Shown here in pieces: positions 8,014 to 15,727 of a stretch of 64,000 bases of DNA. The notes beneath the pieces are model-generated. The model made no database searches. It was given only the letters and a program-made list of their open reading frames with translations, and was not told where the DNA came from. A program made the position numbers and the translations under genes. The first letter of the stretch is position 1; each line of letters starts with the position of its first letter. This stretch comes from Halorussus vallis (GTDB lineage: Archaea > Halobacteriota > Halobacteria > Halobacteriales > Haladaptataceae). Location: assembly GCF_024138165.1 (NCBI RefSeq), contig NZ_CP100000.1, forward strand, positions 372,001-436,000. The letters run 5' to 3'.

Positions 8014-8397
8014 ATGACGGTACCCGAACCCGGCGGCGTCCGGCGCGTCGAGCGAACCTTTACGCCCGAAGACGTGCGGCAGTTCGCCGACGTCTCCGGC
8101 GACGAACAACCACGACACCTCGAACCCGACGACCGGGGGCGACTGATGGTCCACGGACTGCTGACCGCGACGCTCCCGACGAAGATCGGCGGCGACCTCG
8201 AAGTGCTCGCGCGCACGATGGAGTTCGAGTTCCGCCGCCCCGTCTACACCGGTGAAACCGTCGTCTGCGAGATGGAAGTCGAGGAAGTCGAGGAGCGCGG
8301 GGACCGCTACGAACTGGTCACGTCGGTGGTCTGCGAGAACGGCGACGGCGAGAAAGTGCTGACCGGCGAGGTCGACGGATTGGTCTGGAAGGAGTGA
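8014..8397 (+). CDS. MaoC-like hot-dog hydratase/thioesterase
   Basis: 127 aa. The N-terminus VRRVERTFTPEDVRQFADVSGDEQPRH resembles the (R)-hydratase motif in which an Asp and a His sit near the D-x4-H pair; LMVHGLLTATLPTKIGG carries the HG of the hydratase-2 motif. FRRPVYTGETVVCEMEV is the usual central hot-dog strand region. Likely acts on an acyl-CoA (enoyl-CoA hydration or thioester hydrolysis). It lies on the same strand 190 bp after the thiolase-like/DUF35 pair, so a shared acyl-CoA pathway is likely, but the 40-bp palindrome in between suggests a separate transcript. Confidence 0.8.
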   Translation: MTVPEPGGVRRVERTFTPEDVRQFADVSGDEQPRHLEPDDRGRLMVHGLLTATLPTKIGGDLEVLARTMEFEFRRPVYTGETVVCEMEVEEVEERGDRYELVTSVVCENGDGEKVLTGEVDGLVWKE

Positions 8398-8432
8398 CGG
8401 GCCGGAAAAGCGACTCGCCCGGAGAAGGCAAT

Positions 8433-8687
8433 TCAGTGGGCGCGCGAACCGTCGTGGAGTTCGGCCTCGGGGTCGGCGGCCTCGTAGTTGTCGCGGGCAC
8501 CCTGGGCCGCCTCGCGAATGTCGCGCTCGACCTCCTCGCGACCCTTCTTGAACTCGCCCATCGCCTCGCCGCTCGCGCGGGCGAGTTTCGGGAGTTTGTC
8601 GGCGCCGAACAGTAGGACGGCGATGAGGAGGATGACCAGCATCTCCATCCCGCCGGGGACCGGACCGAACAGCGGTGTCGGGTTCAT
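8433..8687 (-). CDS. tatA: Twin-arginine translocase subunit TatA/E
   Basis: 84 aa. A short N-terminus, a transmembrane helix MEMLVILLIAVLLFGADKLP (about residues 14-33), the FG hinge, then an amphipathic helix (KLARASGEAMGEFKKG) and a charged tail: the classic TatA architecture. TatA oligomers form the passage for folded proteins across the membrane; haloarchaea export most secreted proteins this way, and several genes here carry RR signals. No TatC gene is visible nearby. The assignment to TatA rather than TatE or TatB is by length and sequence. Confidence 0.93.
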   Translation of the reverse strand: MNPTPLFGPVPGGMEMLVILLIAVLLFGADKLPKLARASGEAMGEFKKGREEVERDIREAAQGARDNYEAADPEAELHDGSRAH

Positions 8688-8769
8688 GTCGCGGGGGTAC
8701 GAAGTCCCGGAATATCAACTTCTCGCGTGCGCCGACTCTGACAGGTCGGCCGAGCGTGTTCGCCGACCA

Positions 8770-8779
8770 ACACTTATAA
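8770..8779 (+). promoter_or_regulatory. TATA-type promoter of the membrane hydrolase gene
   Basis: ACTTATAAAG is an AT-rich element in GC-rich surroundings about 40 bp before the ATG at 8819, giving a predicted start of transcription near 8800 and a short leader. Confidence 0.45.
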
Positions 8780-8818
8780 AGGGACAGATTTACGTCGGGG
8801 CGGTGGGCCTTATGGCGT

Positions 8819-9421
8819 ATGTTCCCGCCAGGCCACTACGGGATGGCCCTCGTCCTCTACTCCGTCGTCGGGTACGTCCTGCTCACGCGGGGCTACGTCC
8901 GGGACGCCCTCTCGGGCGGCGGCGTGGTGCTGGCGTACACGCTGTTTCCCGACATGGACGGCAAGTTCGAGTTCCTCGTCCACCGGGGCGTGACCCACAC
9001 GCTCTGGTTCGCCATCGCGGTCGGCGCGTTCTGCGTGCTGGCCGTCTCGACCTCGCTCTACGGTCGCGAGCGCCGCGAGGCGCTTCGAGGCGCGGTGTGG
9101 GCGTTCTTCCTCGGCGCACTCGCGGTTGTCGCCCACCTGCTGGCCGACGTCGTGAACCCGTGGGGCGTCATGCCGCTGTACCCCGTCTCGCCTTCGCTCT
9201 ACACGCTTGACCTGGTCCGCGCGACCAACGACGCCGCCAACTACGCGATGTTCGCGGTCGGCGTCCTCGTCGCGGGGGCGACGCTGCTGGCCGCGTGGCC
9301 GCGCCCGGAGCGTCCTCGGCCGACCCCCGCACCGCTGCACGTCAGGGCGTACCGCTGGGTTCTGGCGCGCACGACCGTCGCCGAGGGAAGTAAAACGGGT
9401 CGACAGAACGTCGAGAAGTAG
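8819..9421 (+). CDS. Membrane-bound metal-dependent hydrolase-like protein (YdjM/DUF457 type)
   Basis: 200 aa. The pattern MFPPGHYGMALVLYS, LFPDMDGKFEFLVHRGVTHTLWF and HLLADVVNPWGV has the spaced His/Asp residues (GH, DMD, HRGVTH, HLLAD) of the LexA-regulated membrane hydrolase family, interleaved with four or five transmembrane helices. Biochemical substrate is not established for the family. A C-terminal cytosolic tail is charged. An upstream ATG at 8812 is in another frame and can be ignored. Confidence 0.82.
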   Translation: MFPPGHYGMALVLYSVVGYVLLTRGYVRDALSGGGVVLAYTLFPDMDGKFEFLVHRGVTHTLWFAIAVGAFCVLAVSTSLYGRERREALRGAVWAFFLGALAVVAHLLADVVNPWGVMPLYPVSPSLYTLDLVRATNDAANYAMFAVGVLVAGATLLAAWPRPERPRPTPAPLHVRAYRWVLARTTVAEGSKTGRQNVEK

Positions 9422-9422
9422 G

Positions 9423-10397
9423 CTACTCGTCGTCCGCGTCGCCCGCGTCCTCGTCGTCTGCTTCCGACTCTCCCGCTTCCGAGCCGTCTCCGTTTCCGCG
9501 CGAATCACCGTCGTCGGTCTTCGAATCGCCGTCCGACGTCTCCGGTTCGGCGTCGTCGGACTCCGAGTCGCCATCGTCCGACGAGTCGTCGCTCGGTCCG
9601 ACGTCCGCCGACTCCCTCCGCTCGATTTCGTCCTTGATGGACCGGAGTTCCGCGTCGACGTCGACCTGCGGTCGGTCCTCCTCTTCGTCCTCGTCGCCGG
9701 CGTCGTCGGGGTCGCTGAGTTCGATGGTCGCCCCGCGGTCGCGGTCACGGTCACGGTCACGGTCGCGGTCACGGTCACGCCGGCGGTCGTCCCGACTCCG
9801 ATTTCTGTCCCGGTCCCGGTCGTCTGCGTCGGCCCGGCGTGAACGCTCTCGCTCCTCGTCGGCGCGTTGTCGGCTCTGCTCGACTCGCTCTCGGATGTCG
9901 CGGTTGATGCGCCGGGCGTCTTCGAGGAGGTCGCGGGCCTCCGGTTCCCGGGGGAGGTCGCCCTCTCGAATCGCGGTTTCGACCTCGCTCAGCGCGTCGT
10001 CCAGTCGGTCGAGGGTCGCGCGGCTCGCGTCGGCCGCGCGACTCTGGAGTCGGTCGCGGCCCTCCTCGACGTGGCTGTACTCGGGGTCGAGGACGCGCAC
10101 GACGCGCTGGAGCGCCCGGAGCGCGCGGATGTTGGCCTCCAGAACGGCGATGGCGGTCGGAATCGCGTATTCGCCGGCGAACGACAGCACCTCACGCGGC
10201 GTCGGGGGTCGTGGCAGGCCGAGCGGCCCCTCCGGCGGTCGTGTCATCTCGGCCCGGAGTTCGCGGAGTTGGGCTTCGAGGTCGGCGATCCGCTCGTCGA
10301 GGTCCTCGGCGTCGCTCCGGCCGCTCCGTCGGTCCGGCCCGTCTCGTTCGTCGTTCCCGCGGCGTCGGTCGTCCCGGTCGTCGCTCGGATCGCTCAT
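9423..10397 (-). CDS. Highly charged coiled-coil haloarchaeal protein of unknown function
   Basis: 324 aa. Three parts can be seen: a polar N-terminus leading into a coiled coil (DERIADLEAQLRELRAEM, about 32-50); a conserved middle with PREVLSFAGEYAIPTAIAVLEANIRALRALQRVVRVLDP (about 67-105) and further helices; and a long low-complexity tail with an Arg-Asp dipeptide run and then acidic Ser/Asp/Glu repeats. Only the middle (about 60-190) is likely to be conserved; I recall it as a haloarchaeal family without a known role. It ends one base past the stop of the convergent membrane gene. No membrane segment, so cytosolic. Possibly a scaffold or gas-vesicle-like accessory, but this is not supported by motif. 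Confidence 0.75.
   Translation of the reverse strand: MSDPSDDRDDRRRGNDERDGPDRRSGRSDAEDLDERIADLEAQLRELRAEMTRPPEGPLGLPRPPTPREVLSFAGEYAIPTAIAVLEANIRALRALQRVVRVLDPEYSHVEEGRDRLQSRAADASRATLDRLDDALSEVETAIREGDLPREPEARDLLEDARRINRDIRERVEQSRQRADEERERSRRADADDRDRDRNRSRDDRRRDRDRDRDRDRDRDRGATIELSDPDDAGDEDEEEDRPQVDVDAELRSIKDEIERRESADVGPSDDSSDDGDSESDDAEPETSDGDSKTDDGDSRGNGDGSEAGESEADDEDAGDADDE
9735..9776. repeat. Hexamer tandem repeat coding for Arg-Asp dipeptides
   Basis: Seven consecutive hexamers of the form GCGGTC or ACGGTC lie inside the minus-strand coiled-coil gene and encode an Asp-Arg dipeptide run. Alternating G/A at the first base shows it is old enough to have diverged. Such repeats can vary in number without breaking the frame. 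Confidence 0.8.
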
Positions 10398-10446
10398 GGT
10401 CGACGGTACGTGTCGAACGGTAAAGAGTTTGGCCGCTCGGCGCCGG

Positions 10447-11688
10447 TCAGAATCCCTCGCGCAGGAACACGTCTCGCGGCGGGAACATCGCAGTTAGCGT
10501 CTCCCGGACCGCGGCGTCTCGAACCTCGAGGTCGCCGAGTCGCTCGGCGTCGGCGACCGAGTGGTAGCCGACGTACACCTGCGAGAGCGTGCCGACGCCG
10601 ACGCGAGCGTCGGCGTCGGCGACCGAAATCTCGTCTGCGGGGTCGCAGGTCGCCCGGCCGTCGTCTATCGCGACGCGGAACGTTCGGTCGTTCCACTCAG
10701 CCAGCGGGTCGGTGACGGCGAGGGTGAACTCGCCGGAGACGCGAACGACGTTCGCGTCTCCGTCTGCGCCGCCGTAGTCGAGCGCCTCGAACGCCGCGGG
10801 AACGTCGACGAGGCGGACCATCGGCCCGGGCTTGACCTCGCAGTCGACGTCCGCCGGGTCGCGCACGCGGTCGAACAGGTCGGTCCGCTCTGGACCGTAG
10901 ATTCGCACCGTCTCGACCTGCGAGTCGTGGTTGGCGAGGAATCGCAGGCAGTGGCGGTACGCCTCGTCGTCGACGGCCGCGAGTTCCCGGACGGCCAACT
11001 GCTTGCCGTCGCCCTCCTTCTCGACGGTGTAGACGAGGTAGCCGCGTATCTCGCCGTCGCGCTCCCAGGCGTAGGCGTAGGGGTCCTTGCGCCAGCTCTC
11101 GAAGACGCGCTTGCGCCACCACTTCTCGGTGCGGTCGAGGGCCAGTTCGTAGGGCTCGTTGTCGGCCGCGAGCACCGCGTCGAGTTCCTCGTGGTCGTCG
11201 GCGTCGACCTGTCGGAACTCGCCGGCGCGCTCGGCGTCGTCGTCGACCCGCTCGCGCGCGAAGTCGAGGACGTCGGGCGAGCACTCGTAGCTGACGTACT
11301 TGGTCGTCAGCCCCCAGCCGTACTTCGCGTAGAAGGGGTGTTCGAACGCCCAGAGCGCCGTCAGGAAGTCCCCGCGGTCGTGGTACTCGGCGAGCGACTC
11401 GGCGAGCATGGCGGCGACGTGGCCCTTCCGGCGGTGCTCGGGTGGCGACGCGACGGCCGACAGCCCCGGCATCTCGGTCCACCGACCGCGGACGCGGGTT
11501 CGGAACCAGTAGTGGCGACAGACGCAGAGGAGGTCCTCGCCGTCGAACAGCCCGCGCATCGCGCCCGGTTGCTCGGCCGGGTCCCAGTCCTCGTCGTCGA
11601 CCTCCGGCCCGCTCTCGGGGTTGAAGGCGTAGTTGAGGTACTCCCGGAACTGGTCGTAGCGGTCCTCCGGAAGTGGACGGTAGTTCAT
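10447..11688 (-). CDS. Eis-like GNAT N-acetyltransferase
   Basis: 413 aa. N-terminal GNAT domain with LSAVASPPEHRRKGHVAAMLAESL (acetyl-CoA-binding V/A-x-PE-x-R-x-x-G; about residues 78-100), then FYAKYGWGLTTKYVSYEC, then a second degenerate GNAT domain (YAWERDGEIRGYLVYTVE) and a C-terminal sterol-carrier-like domain (GEFTLAVTDPLAEWNDRTFRVAIDDG). It ends in F-x-x-x-x-F-L-R-E-G-F, and Eis proteins use the free C-terminal carboxylate of Phe in catalysis; the terminal residue here is Phe. Bacterial Eis acetylates aminoglycosides and other amines; the archaeal substrate is unknown. Confidence 0.88.
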   Translation of the reverse strand: MNYRPLPEDRYDQFREYLNYAFNPESGPEVDDEDWDPAEQPGAMRGLFDGEDLLCVCRHYWFRTRVRGRWTEMPGLSAVASPPEHRRKGHVAAMLAESLAEYHDRGDFLTALWAFEHPFYAKYGWGLTTKYVSYECSPDVLDFARERVDDDAERAGEFRQVDADDHEELDAVLAADNEPYELALDRTEKWWRKRVFESWRKDPYAYAWERDGEIRGYLVYTVEKEGDGKQLAVRELAAVDDEAYRHCLRFLANHDSQVETVRIYGPERTDLFDRVRDPADVDCEVKPGPMVRLVDVPAAFEALDYGGADGDANVVRVSGEFTLAVTDPLAEWNDRTFRVAIDDGRATCDPADEISVADADARVGVGTLSQVYVGYHSVADAERLGDLEVRDAAVRETLTAMFPPRDVFLREGF

Positions 11689-11904
11689 GAATCACTCGCC
11701 GGGGCCGGAGGACAAATAGCTTGTTCCGGTGCGCCACGCGGTCGCACGCGCAGTTCGAACGGACCGAAGCCGAGCGACCTGAGCGGTGACCGCGCCGGTC
11801 GTGCCTGCCGCCCCTACCGCGCCCGCCGAAGTTACCCGCCGACTACCGTCGCGTACGGAAGCTTGTTGGTTTTGTACGTCCGCTTTCTCCGTTCACAAGC
11901 TGGC

Positions 11905-12993
11905 TTATTCCACCGCACGCCGGTACTGAACCGGCCACTCCACGCGGTCGCCCGCGCCAAGTTCCTCGGCCGCGTGGAGCGTGAAGTAGGGGTCCCGGAG
12001 GTGTTCGCGACCGACGATGGCGAGGTCGGCGCGACCGTTTCGAATCAGGGCGTCGGCCTGCGCGGGTTCCGAGATACCGCCGACCGCGCCGACGCGCGCG
12101 TCGGTCGCCTCGCCGATTCGCTCGGCGTACGGCACCTGGTAGTTCGGCCCGGAACTCGGAACTCGCTGGTCGGGGTGGAGGCCGCCCGAACTGACGTCGA
12201 CGAGGTCGGCGCCCGCCTCAGCCAGCATCGGCGCGAGTCTCGCGGTGTCCTCGACGGTCCACGACTCGCGGTCGGGGAGCCAGTCGGTCGCCGACACCCG
12301 GACGAACACCGGTTTGTCGTCGGGCCAGACGCCACGGACCGCGGCCGTGACCTCGCGGACGAACCGCGTCCGGTCCTCGAAGTCGCCGCCGTAGGCGTCC
12401 TCGCGGTGGTTGGTGACCGGCGAGAGGAACTCGTGGAGGAGGTAGCCGTGGGCCGCGTGGACCTCTGCTATCTCGAATCCGGCGTCTCGGGCGCGCTCGG
12501 CCGCGGCGACGAAGGCGTTCTTGACCGCTGCGAGGTCCTCCTTCGTCATCTCACGGGTCAGCGGCGGTTCGTCGTCGTAGGGGTAGGGCTTCGCGCTCGG
12601 GGCGACCGTCTCCCAGCCGCCCTCGTCGGGTTGGAGGGGACGGCTCCCGTCCCAGGGCCGGGTCTTGCTCGCCTTTCGGCCGGCGTGGGCCAGTTGGATG
12701 GCCGGCGTCGCGCCGCGGTCGGCGGCGAACTCGGCGATGGGCGCGAGCGCGTCCGCGTGTTCGTCGCTCCAGATGCCGAGGTCGTGGGGCGTGATGCGCC
12801 CGCGCGGTTCGACCGCGGTCGCTTCGGTCATCACGATACTCGCGCCGCCGGTGGCCCTGCTCCCGAGGTGGACCTCGTGCCAGTCGGTCGCCAGGCCGTC
12901 GGTTTCGCAGGAGTACTGGCACATCGGCGAGACCATTACGCGGTTCCGAACGGTCGTCTCGCGGAGCGCCAACGGTTCGAAGAGGTCGCTCAT
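11905..12993 (-). CDS. NADH:flavin oxidoreductase (old yellow enzyme, YqjM type)
   Basis: 362 aa TIM-barrel flavoprotein. The N-terminus LFEPLALRETTVRNRVMVSPMCQYS contains the Cys (PMCQYS) that marks the thermophilic-like YqjM group; IQLAHAGRKAS binds FMN; FEIAEVHAAHGYLLHEFLSPVTNHRED carries the substrate His/Asn-type region; VGAVGGIS and DLAIVGREHLRDPYF bind the FMN phosphate. It reduces activated C=C bonds of enones with NAD(P)H. Single gene; its ATG at 12993 is clear. Confidence 0.92.
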   Translation of the reverse strand: MSDLFEPLALRETTVRNRVMVSPMCQYSCETDGLATDWHEVHLGSRATGGASIVMTEATAVEPRGRITPHDLGIWSDEHADALAPIAEFAADRGATPAIQLAHAGRKASKTRPWDGSRPLQPDEGGWETVAPSAKPYPYDDEPPLTREMTKEDLAAVKNAFVAAAERARDAGFEIAEVHAAHGYLLHEFLSPVTNHREDAYGGDFEDRTRFVREVTAAVRGVWPDDKPVFVRVSATDWLPDRESWTVEDTARLAPMLAEAGADLVDVSSGGLHPDQRVPSSGPNYQVPYAERIGEATDARVGAVGGISEPAQADALIRNGRADLAIVGREHLRDPYFTLHAAEELGAGDRVEWPVQYRRAVE

Positions 12994-13119
12994 CGGTGCC
13001 TACTCGCGGCCCGAGGTTGGAAAGCCCTCGTTTCCCCCGCGTTCTTGCCGAAACCGCCGTCGACAGAGGTTTCAACTCCCGAAACACTTATTGTAGCGAT
13101 AGCCGTCATTGTTGAATCG

Positions 13120-13809
13120 ATGAGTGGGGAGGAAGGAAGGGGGAGTCCGGAATCGATAGTGCAGTTTCGAAACCAACTCGCGGAGCTGAAGCAGGAGGGG
13201 AGCAACATCCTGCTGGTCGGAACCGACGAGCAGTCGGCGGCGTGCGAGCGGCTTCTGGGGGAGTCGAGCGCGCGACCCCGGCGTCGCGTGTTCGTGACGA
13301 CCGACGCCGACCCGTCGGTGACCCGCCCGAAGTTCGAGTCGATAGACGAACGGCCGACCCGGGAGTCGGCCGCCGTCGTCGACTGGCGGGTCGAGACCAG
13401 GAGCGCCTCGGCCGACAGCGGGTCCGGCGGCGACGTCCGCACCTGGTCGGTCGACGGCGACCTCCGGACGCTCGGAGAGACCGTCGAGCAGGTGGTCGAG
13501 GCGTTCGACGAGGAAACCGGCGGACTCCGCCCGGCGGAGCTACGGCTCTGTTTCGACTCGCTGACGCCGCTGGTCGCCGACCGCGACCTCCGGGACGCGA
13601 GCCGATTCCTGCTGGCGCTCACCGAGACGGTAAAGCGCGTCGACGGGATGGCCCACTACCACCTGCCGGTTTCGTACGACGACGAGACGGTGCAGGTGCT
13701 CGCGCCGCTGTTCGACGCGGTCGTCGAGGTCCAGCGCGGCGAGCGCGAGGTCGAACAGCGGTGGCACCTCTCGGACCCCGACATCACGACCGACTGGCTC
13801 CCGCTGTAA
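13120..13809 (+). CDS. Degenerate KaiC/RecA-fold (HTR-like) haloarchaeal protein
   Basis: 229 aa from ATG 13120. NILLVGTDEQSAACERLLGE occupies the place of a P-loop, but no GxxxxGK(T/S) is present, so nucleotide binding is unlikely. The C-terminal half (LRLCFDSLTPLVADRDLRDASRFLLALTETVKRVDGMAHYHLP, then LFDAVVEVQRGE) matches the Walker-B/strand-5 half of KaiC-like domains found in haloarchaeal sensor clusters. A paralogue is at 46210-46740 in this window. Probably a signalling or scaffold protein; the function is unknown. The ATG is preceded by an AT-richer stretch (13085-13115). Confidence 0.75.
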   Translation: MSGEEGRGSPESIVQFRNQLAELKQEGSNILLVGTDEQSAACERLLGESSARPRRRVFVTTDADPSVTRPKFESIDERPTRESAAVVDWRVETRSASADSGSGGDVRTWSVDGDLRTLGETVEQVVEAFDEETGGLRPAELRLCFDSLTPLVADRDLRDASRFLLALTETVKRVDGMAHYHLPVSYDDETVQVLAPLFDAVVEVQRGEREVEQRWHLSDPDITTDWLPL

Positions 13810-13862
13810 GTCGGATATTTCGCCGGGGAGAACTCGGTTCGGGGAGCAACATCGACCGAAAG

Positions 13863-13903
13863 CGCGCCCGACGCCGGCCCGAGTCGGGCCGGCGTCGGGC
13901 GCG
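13863..13903. repeat. Perfect 20-bp-arm inverted repeat with one-base loop
   Basis: Arms 13863-13882 and 13884-13903 are perfectly complementary around a single G. It lies between two convergent genes, about 55 bp after the stop of the KaiC-like gene, where a bidirectional terminator would sit. Confidence 0.7.
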
Positions 13904-14001
13904 ACACGCTTCGCATCCTTCCTCACTTCGGGGCCTCGAACCGCCCCACGCTAGACTTCCCGCCCCGCCCGGCGCGACTTCGCGTTCGGCGGCGCGGCTT
14001 C

Positions 14002-14044
14002 ACGTTCGGCGGCGCGGGATCTCACGTCCCGCGCCGCCGAACGT
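14002..14044. terminator. 18-bp stem-loop at the convergent gene ends
   Basis: Arms 14002-14019 and 14027-14044 pair perfectly around a seven-base loop. The left arm is preceded by a direct repeat of its core (GCGTTCGGCGGCGCGG at about 13982). It ends right at the 3' end of the minus-strand gene, so it could help terminate either transcript. Confidence 0.5.
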
Positions 14045-14051
14045 CGCCTCG

Positions 14052-14897
14052 TCACGTCGAAACCGACTCGTCCTCGCGGTCGACGAACCGCGCCTCGGGG
14101 TTGCGGTCCGCCGGGTCTTCCGCGGCCGGGTCCTCCGCGACCGCGTCCCCCGACGCGGCCGGCGACCGGTCGTACTCGATGTACCACGAGTACCGGTCCT
14201 GGAGGCGCTTCCACACCTCGGCGTCCGGCCCGGGCGAGCGCACGTTCACGTCGCGAATCCGGGTCAAATCGCGCTCGGTGAGTCGCTGGAACGTGAACTT
14301 GCCGAGCATCTCGCCGATGCCGGGCGTCTCCTCGGTGCCTTCGATGCGCTGGTTGCGGCGCTCGCGCCCCTCCGAGACGATCTCGCCGGGGCTGAGGCTG
14401 TAGTAGTAGGCCTCGACGGTCGGGAACCAACCGCCGGTCAGGGCGCGCTCCGTACACGTGAGGAGTCCGGTTCGGAGGCGGGCGGGCGCGGGGCCGCCGT
14501 CGGCGTCGGCGTTCGACGTGCCGGCGCGTTCGACGCCCGCCGCGACCAGCGCCTCGTGGGCGTCCAGCAGCGCGCGCAGGTCGTCCACGCGGTCGGTGAG
14601 TCGCTCGGAGACGACGACGCGGAACCGCCGCTCGGACATCTCGTCGTGCTTGTAGAACTTCCCGTTGGCGTCGGTTTCGAAGCTCCGCGCCTCGAAGTAC
14701 GCCTCATTGAGTCGGACGAGCACCTTGAGGTACTCGGCCTTCGGTTCGTCGGCGTCGAACGGCGCTCGCACGACCTGCTGGCCCGACTTCGACAGCGCTC
14801 GGAGAAATCGCTCTCCGTTGAATCGGAAGTAGTCCTCCCGACCGTCGCTGTCTTCGACGAGGAGCTTCGAGCCCGTGAAGAACGCCTTCGATACCAT
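14052..14897 (-). CDS. Haloarchaeal protein of unknown function, 281 aa
   Basis: I do not recognise this family. It begins MVSKAFFTGSKLLVEDSDGREDYFRFNGERFLRALSKSGQQVVRAPF, with a mixed alpha/beta pattern and no transmembrane helix or signal. Recognizable stretches are EYLKVLVRLNEAYFEARSFE, ERRFRVVVSERLTDRVDDLRALLDAHEALV (helical) and LTGGWFPTVEAYYYSLSPGE. Only the last 35 residues look disordered. A strong TATA-like element (RC of 14927-14938) about 30 bp before the start supports expression. It is monocistronic, with its own promoter. Confidence 0.7.
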   Translation of the reverse strand: MVSKAFFTGSKLLVEDSDGREDYFRFNGERFLRALSKSGQQVVRAPFDADEPKAEYLKVLVRLNEAYFEARSFETDANGKFYKHDEMSERRFRVVVSERLTDRVDDLRALLDAHEALVAAGVERAGTSNADADGGPAPARLRTGLLTCTERALTGGWFPTVEAYYYSLSPGEIVSEGRERRNQRIEGTEETPGIGEMLGKFTFQRLTERDLTRIRDVNVRSPGPDAEVWKRLQDRYSWYIEYDRSPAASGDAVAEDPAAEDPADRNPEARFVDREDESVST

Positions 14898-14926
14898 CCC
14901 TGAACTACGTTCGTTACAAGTAAGCT

Positions 14927-14938
14927 AATATTTATAAA
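14927..14938 (-). promoter_or_regulatory. TATA-type promoter of the 281-aa unknown gene
   Basis: Read on the minus strand, TTTATAAATATT is one of the clearest AT-rich elements in the window. Its centre is about 36 bp before the ATG at 14897, predicting a leader of a few bases. Confidence 0.55.
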
Positions 14939-15029
14939 ACTACGTCCTCGTTATCACCCGCGAGAATCGCACTTCCGGGCGGCTTTCGACGCCGTTTTCC
15001 CCGTTTCTCCGAGGAAAGTGAAACAGGTT

Positions 15030-15563
15030 TTACCAGAGCGTGAGCGAGTCGTGGGCGAGCAACCGGGTGATGGCCTGGGCGTCCTCCTCGAAGCCGACCA
15101 GTCGCTCGCGGAGGACGTGGCCGGTGGTGTGGTCGCCGAGGCTCTCGGCGAACTCGATGTGGCTGCTGACGCTCTCGATGAGGTCGCCGTACGCTTCGAG
15201 GTCGTTTTCGAGCGAGGTCCGGGCGTCGTAGACGTCCTCGCCCTCGAACGGGACCGGGCTGTGACGCTCGAACGCTCCCGGGCCGTTGACCGGGACGCCG
15301 CCGAGCGCGCCGACGCGACCCGCGAACGCGTCGGTGGCGGCCTCTGCGTTCGCGGCCGCCCGCGAGAAGAACCGCCGGAGTTCGCGCGACTGGGCGCCCC
15401 CCACGGTCCAGCGGTGTTTTCGGAGTTGATGGTAGAGCACGTAGGTGGCCGCGAGGTCTGCGTTCAGCGCCTCCACGACCTGTTCGGCCTTCTCGACGTC
15501 TATCCGGACGGCGTTGCTCTCGACTGTTCCGGCTCGCTGTAGTACCTGGCGCTGTCGATTCAC
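15030..15563 (-). CDS. DpsA-like ferritin-fold protein with lost ferroxidase ligands
   Basis: 177 aa from GTG 15563. The layout (VDALNADLA-like helix LNADLAATYVLYHQLRKHRW, RVGALGGVPVNGP, YDARTSLENDLEAYGDLIESV, LGDHTTGHVLRERLVGFEEDAQAI) follows haloarchaeal DpsA along its whole length. Dps proteins form dodecamers that oxidise and store iron and protect DNA. Using Dps numbering, which coincides here, the ferroxidase positions His51, His63, Asp67 and Glu82 are Arg51, Arg63, Ser67 and Gly82; only Asp78 remains. Iron oxidation is therefore unlikely; DNA binding or a mixed shell with an active DpsA is possible. An AT-rich element near 15600 on the minus strand could be its promoter. Confidence 0.85.
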   Translation of the reverse strand: MNRQRQVLQRAGTVESNAVRIDVEKAEQVVEALNADLAATYVLYHQLRKHRWTVGGAQSRELRRFFSRAAANAEAATDAFAGRVGALGGVPVNGPGAFERHSPVPFEGEDVYDARTSLENDLEAYGDLIESVSSHIEFAESLGDHTTGHVLRERLVGFEEDAQAITRLLAHDSLTLW

Positions 15564-15640
15564 GCGGGGTCCCCCGACGACGGTAACGGCGGGGGCTCAA
15601 AAATAGGTGTGGGCGACCGGGTCGGACCGTCTCGGTGAGG

Positions 15641-15661
15641 TCGGACGCGTCGCGTCCGACC
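15641..15661. repeat. Short perfect inverted repeat between the Dps-like and nitrilase genes
   Basis: Ten-base arms around a single T (about 15641-15661) form a perfect hairpin downstream of the nitrilase stop codon on the minus strand. Position suggests a terminator for that gene. Confidence 0.4.
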
Positions 15662-15727
15662 AGCCGGATTCGCCGGGTTGCGCAGTCGCGGGCGTCCGCG
15701 GGCCGCGGTCGAGAGCGTTCGCAAGAC

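Noticed and set aside
10561-13119. First part of the plus frame that ends in the KaiC-like gene
   Set aside because: It is antisense to the Eis-like and OYE genes; protein-like composition begins only at the ATG at 13120.
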